The notes under the pieces: model-generated
What the model was told of the DNA's origin: nothing
Seen by the model: only the letters and a program-made list of their open reading frames with translations
Databases searched by the model: none
Origin: CAYOBW01 sp964402115
Lineage (GTDB): Bacteria; Verrucomicrobiota; Kiritimatiellia; UBA8416; CAYOBW01
Assembly: GCA_964402115.1 (NCBI GenBank)
Contig: CAYOBW010000001.1
Coordinates: 40,794-104,793, forward strand
Length of the DNA: 64,000 nucleotides
Direction: 5' to 3'
Program-made: the position numbers and the translations under genes
Part shown: positions 24,369-36,300 of the stretch, piece after piece
Layout: every line of letters begins with the position of its first letter
Numbering within the stretch: position 1 is the first letter of the stretch

Positions 24369-27300
24369 ATGAAACGGTGCGCATGCGGTAAATGGGTCCT
24401 GGCGGCTGCCTTGGCGGCAGGCGCGACAGCGGGGCAGGCGGCGACGCCTGCCGTGGGCGTGCTCGGGCAGGAGTCCGACGGCACCATCAAACTCAGGCTG
24501 CAGGGCGGCACGAACAGCGTGCACGCGATCCAGGCTGGCAGCAACCTGGTGGACTGGGCCACCATTCTCGCGGTGCGCCCGGAAAGCACGAACGGGATCA
24601 CGTTCACCGACCCGGAGAGCGCGAAGCAGCCGCGCCGCTACTACCGCGTCGTGGAGCACAAAGGCCTGCGCGATACGACGGCGCCGGGCTGGAATGGCGA
24701 CCTGGGCCTGCGGTTCAGCCGGAGCGGCACGAACGGGCTGAACCTCGCCTGGGCCGGCGCCCGCGACGCGATCGGCGTGGCTGCCTACCGCATCTACATC
24801 AACGGCCGCCCGGCCACGACGCTGCTGGGCAACGTGCACAGCCTGACGTTGACGGGGCTGGACTTCACCGAGCGGCAGGACATCCGGATCGAGGCCGTGG
24901 ATGCCTCCGGCAACGTCTCCGGGCGCGAGGCGCTGATCTACGTGCCCGGCGACGCGCTCCTCGCCGCGACCGACGACAGCGGCAATCTCTACGTCTCGGC
25001 GTGGCAGACCAACGCGTTCGCCAACCTGCAGGTCGTGGCGAACCTCGGCGTGATGGCGCGCGGCGTGACCATGGGGGATTTCGATCGCGACGGCATCCAG
25101 GACCTGGTGTCGTGCTATCACACGAACTGGCGCCTGTATCCCCGCTTCTTCCGCGGGCGGGCCGACGGCACGTACGAACCGGCGCGCGAACTGCCCAGCT
25201 GCGCGGGCGGCACGTGGGTCGCCGGCATGGCCGCGGACGACTATGACGCCGACGGCTTCCTCGACTTCATCGTGGGCAGCGGCGACTCCGGCTGGCTGGG
25301 TTTCTACTGGGGTAACGGCGACGGCACCTTCACGGTTACCGAGGGGCAGTACGCGGCCAACGGCCGCGCCATGGACAGCGGCGACGTCAACGAGGACGGC
25401 CTGCCCGACTTCGTGCGCGCGGAGTACGGGGCCGGCTACCTGCGCTGCTACCTCTCGCGCGGCGACCGCACCTTCGCGCAGACCAACCTGGTCGGCGATG
25501 TGGGCGACGACCCCTACGGCGTGGCGCTCGGCGACTTCGACGAGGACGGACACCTCGACGTGCTGGCGAACAGCGGCGGCAGCGGCGACGCCTACCTGTA
25601 CAAGGGCTACGGCAACGGCCTGTTCTCGAACGGCGTGAACGTGGCCTCCGTGGACGCAAACGACTATGCCGCGTGGGACGCCTGGGACTACAACGGCGAC
25701 GGGCACCTCGACATCGTGATGACCACCTACAACAACCAGAACGTCTACTACTACCCCGGCCTGGGCGATGGCGCCTTTGCCGCGCGCACGGTGCTGCCCA
25801 ACCGTCCGGGCAACCGCTCCCTCGGCATCGCCGCCCCGCTGCTCGCGCCGCGGGTGGACGTGCGCATCAGCCCCGAGCTGCCCGCCGTCCCGCTCAACCG
25901 TTTCCTCGCCCTGGCCGCCGCGGGCGGGGGTGTCCGGCCGACCGACGCGTTTGCCTGGCGGTTCGACGACGGCAGCGTGCTCCACGGCCAGATCGTGAGC
26001 AATCGCTGGGCGACCGAGGGGCGCCGCGTCGTGCGGCTGACGCACACCAACGCCACGGGGGTCGCGAGCGTGCGCGGCACCTGGATCACCGTGACCGGCC
26101 TGCCGCCCAGCGCCAATGCCGGCGGCCCCTACACGTTCGGCGAAGACAAGGCCAGCCAGCTGCGCTGGACGGCCGAACTCGACGGCGGCGCCTCCACCGA
26201 CGACTTCCCGCTCGTTGCGTTCATCTGGAACTTCGGCGACGGCACGGTGGCGACCAACGGCACGAACACGGTTGTCACCCACACCTGGACCAACACGGGA
26301 CCGTGGGCCGTGACTCTGACCGTCGTGGACCGGGCGCGCCAGCTCGGCACGAACCTCACTACCGTGACCTTCGTGCCCGGCGCACCCCCCGTGGCTGCCA
26401 TCAGCGCGCCCTCCCAGGTGGACGAAGCCGTCGCCAGCCAGGGGCGCTGGACCGTTCCGCTTTCCGCCGCCGCCTCCACCGACGACAACGGCATCTGGAA
26501 ATACGAGTGGCGCTTCGGCGACGGCAAGACCGGCTCAGGGCGCGACGTGACCGCGGCCTTCGCGGCCACCAACCACTACACGGTCGAACTGACGGTCACG
26601 GACCATGCCGGCCAGACCAACCGCACCACGCACGCCCTCGCCGTGGCTGACAACGACTCCCCCGTTGCCCGTATCCGGGCTGCCGCGGTCGTGGACGAGA
26701 CGGCGGCGCGCAACGGCGTCTGGAACGCGAATTTCTCGGCCGAGGATTCCACCGACGACTTCGGCCTCTGGAAGTACGACTGGGCCTTCGGCGACGGCAA
26801 GACGGGCGCGGGCCGCACGGTGGGGACGACCTACGGGGCCGCGAACGCCTACACCGTGACCCTGACGGTCACGGACCACGCCGGCCAGCGCCACAGCAGC
26901 ACGTTCAACGTGCGGATCAAGGCCAACTACTACCCCATGCCCATGATCTGGGGACCGACGCGCCTGGACGAAGCCGTGGCCACGAACGGGCTGTGGTTCG
27001 GCGCGTGGGATGGCTCCATCTCCTCGGACGACACCGGCATTTCCCGCCACGACTGGCGCTTCGGCGATGGCGACACGGCCAGCGGCTCGCGGGTCACGCA
27101 CCAGTACCGCCGGGCCGGCGTCTACCCGCTCAGCCTCACGGTCACCGACCACGGCAACCAGGCCATGACCGTTACGCAGCGCGTCACCGTGGCCGCGAAC
27201 GAGCCGCCCGTGGCCCGGCTGACGGCCAGCCCGCTGACGCCCGAGGGGGCGCAGCCCGTGGACTTCAGCGCCGCTGCCTCCACTGACGACTTCGGGATCA

Positions 27301-30300
27301 TGCGCTACCGCTGGCTGCTGCCGCCGCGCGTCTTCGCGTTCGACGGCAACGCCGTCGACCACCTGCAGTGGGTCGCCACGGATGGCGTGACGCAGGGCGA
27401 CCGGCTGGCGGTGGCGGGCGTAAGCACGTGGGACACCCGCTACGTTCTTGCGCGCGACACCCTGTTGCGCCGCGGTTCCGTCTTCGAGTGTCGCGTCGAC
27501 ACCGCCGCCGGCAGCGGCACGCACGCCATGGTTGGGTTCAAGAATTTGAACGCGGCCAGCGGGCACTACAACCAATTTCCGTGCGCGCTGTACTTCAACA
27601 ACGGCACCCTCGAGGTGTATGAGTACGGCAGCGGCCGGGGCAGCTTCGGCGGCTACACGCGCGGCACCTCCTACGACGTGCGCATCGAAACCAAGCCCGA
27701 CGCCGGCGCTCGCTACTACCTGCGGGCCAGCGGCACGGGCGACGCCTTCCAGCTCGTCTACGACAGCCCGAACCAGGCGGACACCGCCTTTTCGTTCGGG
27801 ATGGTCGTGTATGCCGGCACGTTCGGCCTGGACGACGTGCGCGTGACCGAAGTCTACCGCGACGCGCGCGCCCTGCGCGCGCCCGTGTGGCCCGCGGGTA
27901 CGGTCACGCTGGAAGTGGTGGACCACGCGATGCAGACCGCCCGCACCAGCGTCGCGATCAATTCCTTCACCGGCGCGCCGCCTGCCGCGGTCATCAGCGG
28001 TCCCGCGGGCGGGGCCACCGGCGCCGAACTCGCGTTCGACGGCTCCGGATCGAGCGACGATCACGGCGTGGCCTCGTACATGTGGAGCTTCGGCGACGGC
28101 ACGCCCGCTGCCTACACCGCGCTGGCGCCGCACTTCTTCGGGGCGGCCGGCGTTTACGAGGTCACGCTGGCTGTGCGCGACTTCGCGGGGCAGGCCAGCG
28201 TGGCCACGCAGCGGGTGACGATCGTGGGCGAGCCGCTCGTGGTAGCCGTGCCCTGGCGCATCGTGGGCGATGTGGAGTTGCCGCACGAAACCTGGACCAA
28301 CCGGACGATTACGCTGAAGGCCGTGGCTGAGAACGTCGCGACGCCGTTCGACTGGCGCTGGGATTTCGGCGACGGCTCGCCGGCGGTCACGGGCACGGCC
28401 GCGACCGTGGCGCAAGCGTTTGGACTCGAAGCGCGCCATGCCTACACGGGCTCCGAGGGCACGCCTTTCACGGCCACGATCACGATTACGACCACGAACG
28501 GCCTCTCCTCGTCCGACAGGTACTCCGTGTTGATCCGTCCGAAGACGCTGAAGGCGGAGATGAACGTAGCCATCGACGAGGGCTTGTGGTTCATGCACAA
28601 GAGCCAGGTGCGCAATTTCGCCAATCCCGCCAGGCCCGAAGGCTACTGGGAATTCCGGGGCTACGGCTACTTCCTGGAGAACGTGACGGCGTCTGCCGTT
28701 CAGGGCTACGCGATCAACGGGCACCAGGAAGGGGGCGACGCCGCCCGCGATCCTTATGTCAACACCGTCAGGCGGGCTGTCACGTTCCTGCTGAACCGCC
28801 TCCGCAGCGTCAGCATCGCGACGCAGACGTATGGCGACCCGGACAGCAACCGCAACGGCATCGGCCTGGTCGCCAGCGACGACCGGGGCCCCTACAATGT
28901 CGGGCCGATCATCGACGCCCTGGTGGCCAACGGTGACCCGGAACGGATTGCCCAAACGGGAGCCGCCAACGTGCGCGGGCGGTACTATCGCGACCTCGTG
29001 GCCGACATGGTTGACGCCTATGCCTGGGCGCAGTCGGATCAAACGTGGGGCGGCGGCTGGCAGTATGGCTGGAACGATCAGGCCGCCGACAACTCGGTCA
29101 GCCAGTGGGGCGCCATCGGCATGCTCGCCGCCGAGCACTACTGGCGCCTCGAAGCGCCCCGCTGGGCGAAAGAGCGCAACCTCGTGTGGCTGGAAAACAC
29201 CCGCGGCGCGTCCGGCTGGGCTTACCAGAGTCGCGGGGACTCGCTCGTCCTCACGCCCTCGGCGCTGATTCAGGCGACGTGGGCCGGGCTGACGACCGGC
29301 AGCGGTTACTGGCGGCAAGGCGAGGACTACATTGCCAGGAACTGGGCGACGATCATGAGCTGGTACGACATGTACGCCGAGTTCGGCATCGCCAAGGCCA
29401 TGCGGCTGGCGCAGCCGCAACCCGTCACCCGGTTTGCGGCCACGGGCAAGGACTGGTTCCTCGATCCCGTGGATGGCATGGCGCGGCTGACGATCGACCG
29501 CCAGGGCGGGGACGGCTCGTGGCTGGCTTCCTCGCGTTCCTACCTCGGCGACCGGATGATGTCCAGCGCCTGGTCCATTCTCATCCTGTCCAGTTCGCTC
29601 TTCCAGCAGGGGCCGGTCGCCGTGGTCCATGTGCGGCCGAATCCCTGCAAGATCGCCTGGCCCGTGCGCTTCGACGCCTCGGGTTCCTACCACCAGCACC
29701 CCTCCTTCCGCATCACCGAGTACCGCTGGGACTTCGACCAGGCTGACGGCGTGAACTTCGACACGCCCGACGCCGTCGGCCCCATTGTCCAGCACCCCTT
29801 TGGCAGCAACCGCACCTACACGGTGTCGCTGCAGGTGCGCGACAACAACACGCCGCCCGCCTATGACGTGGCGCTGCTGACGGTCGCGATCAACGACCTG
29901 CCGCATCCGCCCGTGGCTGACGCCGGCGGGCCGTACGTGGCCGCCGTGGGCGAAGCGCTCCACCTCGACGGCACGGGCTCGTTCGACATCGACGTTTCCG
30001 ACGGCGACGCCATCCGCGCCTACGACTGGGATGTGGACTTCGTGCAGCCGCTGGACTTCGCCGACGGCGTGACGGGGTCGCAGCCGCACGTCCTCCAGGG
30101 CTTCGCCGCGGCGGGCGTGCACAACGTCGGCCTGCGGGTCACGGACAGCACGGCCAGCGTCTACCCGAACCAGCAAAGCGACTTGTCGAGCGACGCGTTC
30201 GCCACGGTCACGGTTTACGACGAGCTGGTGACCGATCTCCGCGCGCGCCCCAAGCGCAGCAAGATCCAGCTGACCTGGACGCAGGTCGGCGTCCGGGTCG

Positions 30301-33300
30301 ACGTGCACCGGAGCACGGTTAGCGCCAGCACGGGCTTCGTGAAGATCGGCGAGACGACCTCGCCGTATGCGACCTACCTGGACAGCACGGTCGCAGAGGG
30401 CGCGGACTACTTCTACCGCATCTACGTGTTCGACCTCACCCATCCCGACCCCATCGGCGTTTCGCGCGCGGTTTACGCGAAGGCGCCGCGCGCGGGCGAC
30501 GCCGCCGGCGCTGCCCCGTTCTTCACCTCCACCCCGCCGACGGGCGCGACGCTGGGGCGGACGTACGCCTACCAGGCGCGCGCCGTGGATCCCGGCGGCA
30601 GCGCGCTCGTGTACGAACTGCTGGCCGGACCCACCGGCATGGTGGTCAACGCCGCCGGCGGGTTCGTGACGCTGACGCCGACCGTGGCTCAACTGGGCCA
30701 GCACGACGTCTGGCTGCAGGCGCGCAATCCCGCCGGCCAGACCGCGCTGCAGGCCTACAAGCTGACAATCGACGCGACGGTGAACCAGCCGCCCGTGGCG
30801 GCGCTGCAGGGGCCGCGCACCGGCGTGCAGGGCGCGGCGCTGGCCTTCGCCTCGCTCGGCACGCAGGATCCTGACGGCGATGCGCTCGGCTATCTCTGGA
30901 GCTTCGGCGACGGGGCGACGGCGGCCACGCCCAACCCCGTGCATGTCTACCCGGCGGCCGGGCTGTACAGCGTGCAGCTCTTTGTCAACGATGGCCACGG
31001 CGGCACCGCCAGCGCCTCGCTGCTGGTCGGCATCACGCCGCCCAACCGCGCGCCGGTGGCTCTCGTCGATGGCGGGCCGGCCTTCGCCGTGCGCATGCGC
31101 CATCCCCTGGCGCTGAACGGCCGCCCGTCCTACGACTACGACGGCGATCCGCTGACTTTCGCCTGGAGCTGGGGCGATGGCGCGCCGGACGGCGCCGGCC
31201 TCGCCGCGAGCCACGCCTACGGCGCGCTGGGCACGTTCACCGGCCGCCTGGCCGTGACCGACGGCCGCGGCGGGCGCGGCGAGTACGCGTTCACCGTCGC
31301 GGTCTCCGCCTCCAACCGCTTCCCCGTCGCGGCACTTGACGTTCCGCAGCCGGGTACGAACGTCATGGACCGGTTCACCTTCGACGCGTCCGCCTCCACG
31401 GATCCTGACAACGATCCGCTGCTCTACTACTGGAACTTCGGCGACAACTCCGCGATCATGGGTCCCGTGGCCGCGCACTTCTACGCGCAGCCGGGCGATT
31501 ACACCGTGCGCGTCGCCGTTGTGGACAACCACGCCGCGACGGGCATGGCGCTGCGCGTGGTCCACGTCAACGCGCCGCCCGTGTTCCAATCCACGCCGTC
31601 GCTCACCAACCGGCAGGGCGCCGCCTACACTTACCGGCCCGTGGTCACGGACGCCGACGGCGACCCGCTCGCGTTCTCGCTGGCCACGGGGCCGGCGACG
31701 ATGGGCCTGGAGAGCCCGACCAACGGCGTGCTGAACTGGACGACGAGCAACGACGACGTTGGCGCCAACCGCGTCGCGCTGGTCGTTACCGACGGTCACG
31801 GCAGCGTGGTCACGCAGGCCTTCGTGGTCACCGTGGCGGATGTGAACGACCCGCCCGAGATCAGCTCGACCCCCGGCACCAATGCGACCGAGGAGGTGCT
31901 CTACACGTACCAGCTGCACGCCCGCGACGTGGACGACACGAACCTCCAGTTCAGTCTCGTGACCCGGCCGCCGAACATGGTGCTGAACCCGATCAGCGGG
32001 CTGCTGTGGTGGACGCCCGAGAACGTTCACACCGGCGCGAACCCGGTTGTCGTGACCGTGAGCGACCCGCGCGGCGGCGTGGCGACGCAGCGCTTCACGA
32101 TCGTCGTGGCCGACGTGAACGATCCGCCCGTGATCACGACCACTCCGGTCGTCGCGGCGACGGAAGACACGCCTTACACGCATGACGTGGACGCGGCGGA
32201 CCCGGACGATGCGGCCGGCACGCTGCGCTTTGCGCTGAACCTGGCCCCGCCGGGCATGGTCATCGACCATGTCACGGGCGTGATCGCCTGGACCCCGCTC
32301 GCGGCCTCGCCGGGCGAGCCGGTGCAGGTTGTCGCTTTCGACCCGCGCGGCGGGGTGGCGACCCAGGGCTTCACCGTGGTCGTGGCCAACGTGAACGATG
32401 CCCCGGTGATCGGCTCCCGGCCGGTCTACCAGGCGCTGGTCAACGTTGGCTATCGCTACGACGTCAACGCCACGGACGAGGACGGTGACGCCCTCGCGTA
32501 CGAGCTGGGCGCCGGCCCCGCGGGCCTGGCGATCGACCCGGCCAGCGGCCTCGTCACCTGGACCCCGGCGGCGGGGCAGGAGGGGACGGCCACCGTCACC
32601 GTCGTTGCGCGCGACGCCCCGGGCGCCACCGGCTCGCAGACGTACACGCTCGTGGTGCAGGCGGCCAACCGCGCTCCGTTCTTCACCAGCGTGGCGCCTG
32701 CCACGGCATCCGAGGACCGGCTCTACACGTACGACGCGAACGCCACCGACCCCGACGGCAACCCGCTGACGTACCAGCTCGCGGGCCTGCTGCCGGCGGA
32801 CCTGACCTGCGACCCGGCCACGGGCCTCGTTCAGTGGACGCCGTCCGCCGCCTACAACGGGGACGTGGTGACCGTGCAGGTGTGGGCGGCCGATGCCTTC
32901 ATCGGCACGAGCCAGACCTTTACCGTGACCGTGGCGCCCGTGAACGACGCGCCCGTCTTCACCTCCGCGCCCGTGACCAATGCCGAGGTGGGCATGGTGT
33001 ACGGCTACACGGCGGAGGCCGTGGATGAAGAGGGCGACGCCATCGCGTACAGCCTGCCGACCGCTCCGGCCGGGCTCGCTCTGACCGCCGCCGGCGCGGG
33101 CGCGACAAACGTGCTGACCTGGCGGCCCGCGGCCGGGCAGGTCGGCGCGCGCGCGGTCGTCGTGCGGGCGCGCGATGCGGGCGGCGCCGTGACCGACCAG
33201 TCCTTCACCGTGCGGGTCGTGGACGGGCGGCACCCGCCCGTCGTGGCCGGCATCGGCGACCAGGTCGTGCAGGATCCGAACGCCTTCCTGCAGGTCGCGC

Positions 33301-36300
33301 TCGATGACTTCGTGGCGGACCCCGACCACGCGGACGCCGAACTGGCGTGGACCGTGCAGGGCCGGTCGCGGCTGACGGTGGCCATCACCAACCGCATCGC
33401 CACCATCGGCTACGCCCCCGGCACGCGCGTCACCGAGACGCTCACCTTCACGGCCCGCGACCCCGACAACCTGACCGGCTTCGCGACGGCTACCTTCACC
33501 GTCGCGGAGCCATCGCAGGACAGCGTGCCGCCGGTGCTGTTCCTGGACATCCCCGAGGGCGGGGAGCGCAACACGCCCCTGGCCCTCGACGTTCTGGCCG
33601 AGGACAACGAGGGTGTGGCCAACGTGACGGTCAAGGTCGATGGCGTGGCGCGGCCCGTGCAGAACCTCGGCGGCGGCCGCTACCGGGTGATCTACACCAC
33701 GCCCGCGGTCGGCTTGCACACCGTGCTGGCCACCGTGATCGACCGCGCCGGAAACGCCTTCAGCGACACGCGCACGACGCTGATCGTCGACCCGGCCGTG
33801 ACAGCCGCCGGCCTGCAGGCGGCCATCACGGCGCCGGTCGAGGACGCGCTCCTGGGCGACGTGACCGAGGTGCAGGGCACGGCGCTCGGGCCGAACTTCG
33901 TCGACTACGTGCTGGAGTATGCGGAGAACGGCACGGCGGACTACGTGGAGTTCGCGCGCGGCGCGGCCCCGGTGGCCGACGGGCCGCTGGGCACGCTCGA
34001 CCCGTCCACGCTGCCCGCCGGCGTTTACACGCTGCGGCTGACCGTGCGCAACACCGGCGGCGCCAAGCGCAGCGCCAGCATCGTGGTGGAGCTGACCGGC
34101 AACGAGATCATCGGGCCGTTCGCCCTGCGCTTCAAGGACAAGACCCTGCACGTGGGCGGCTTCCCGATCGGCATCGTGCGCACCTACGACAACCGCGCGC
34201 GCGGCGTGCCCGGCGACTTCGGCTACGGCTGGGACCTGGCCTTCTCCGACGTGAAGCTGGTGAGCCGCTACGTGCCGGGCGACCACTGGGTCATGGATAC
34301 GGAGCGGGGCTTCTTCCCGGTCTACACGCTGCGGGCGACGAAACAGCAGACGCTCACCGTGTACTTCGGCGACCGCGACAAGCACACCTTCCGCATGCAG
34401 CCGTCGCCGCGATCCTCGATCCTGTACCCGATCAGCTTCCTGGAAGGCATGGAGTATGACGCGGTGAGCGGGGCGAAGGGCAGCATCGCTCCGGACAGCG
34501 GCGCCTCCTACTTCGACGGCGGCGTGATCCTGGACGCGGGGTTCGAGATCTTCGACCCGCAGGTCTACCACTACACGGCGGCCAACGGCTACCGCTACAC
34601 CTTCCGCAAGCCGCCGTCGGGCACCCTGCGGTACGAGCTCGAGCGCATCACCGATCCCGATGGCAACAGCCTGACCATGTCCGATGCCGGCATCGTGCGC
34701 TCCGACGGCACGACGCTGCGCTTCGTGCGCGACGCGGCCAACCGCGTCATGCGCATTGAGGATCCGCTCGGCGCCACCATCCACTACGAGTACAGCGTGC
34801 GCGGCGACCTCGCGGCGGTGGTGGACGAGCTCGGCAACCGCACGACGTTCATCTACAACCGCGACCACAACCTGCGGGAAATCCGCGACCCGCTCAACCG
34901 GCCGCTCCAGAAGCAGGAGTTCGACACGAACGGGCGCCTGGTGGCCCTCACCGACGCCAACGGCAGCCGGCTGACGCTCGAGCACGACCTGGACGCCAAC
35001 ACGGAGATCCTCCGCGACCGGCGCGGCAACGCGAAGATCTTCCAGTACAACGACGCCGGCTACGTGCTCAAGCAGACCGAGTTCCCGACCGTGCACGGCG
35101 TGGTCATGCCCGTCACGACCACGAACGAGTACGCCGCCGAGAACCGGCTTGCGGCCGACAACCTCGGCGGGCGGCGGCGCGCGTACACGTACGACGCCAC
35201 CGGCAAGCTGCTGAGCGAGATCGTCGACGTGGGCGGGCTCAACCTCGCCACCCGCTACACCTACTCGGCCGCCGGCAAGCTGGAGAGCGTGCTCGACGCC
35301 AACGGCCATGTGGCCACGAACCTCTACAACGCCAGCAGGCAGCGCACGCAGCGCGTGGACCGGGCCGGCGCCGTGACCACCTACACCTACGGCGCCCAGG
35401 GGCGGCGCGTGCGCGAGACGGACGCCCTCGGCAACTACACGGAGTACGACTACGACGGGCGCAGCAACAAGATCCGCAGCGAGCGCTTCAGCGCCGACGG
35501 CGTGAGCCTGCGCAAGCAAACCTACACCTACGACGCCAACGGCAACAAGCTCACGGAGACCCTGCACCTGACCGTCGACGGCGTCGCGCAGCCGGTGACC
35601 ACGAGCTACCGCCATGACGCGAAGGGCCGCGTGGTGGCCGTGACGGACGCGCTTGGGCACACCGCCAGCAATGTCTACGACAGCCTCGGGCAGGTGATCG
35701 AGACGGTGGACAAGCTCGGCGGGCGCACGCGCTACACCTACGACATGATGCGGCAGCTCGTGCGCACCGACCACCCGGACGGCACCTTCGAGACGCGCGC
35801 CTACGATCCGGACGGCAACGCCACGTCGCGCACGGACCGGGCGGGGGTGACCCGGGTCTATGCCTACGATGCGGTCAAGCGCATCACGCAGGTCACGTCG
35901 CCCGGCGGCGCGGCGCGGCGCTTCGAGTACGATGTCTTCGGCAACCGCACGGCGGAGATCGACGAGTTCGGGCAGCGCACCGACTACGTCTTCGACAAGG
36001 CCGGCCGCCAGCTGGCCGTGCTGCTGCCGTCGGTCGTGGACGCCCGCAGCGGCGCAGCCGGGCGGCCGGTCATCGGGCACGCGTACGATCCCAACGGCAA
36101 TCTCACGGCCCTGGTGGATGCGAACAGCAACCGCACGGCGTACGTTTTCGACGCCGAGAACCGCCTGCTGGCGACGCGCCTCGCGGACGGGCACGTGCTG
36201 ACCAACCGCTACGACGCGCTGGGCCGTCTCGTGGCCAAGAGCGATGCCGCGGGGAATACGGTGACGTACGCGTTCGACGCCCTCGACCGCGTCGTCTCCG

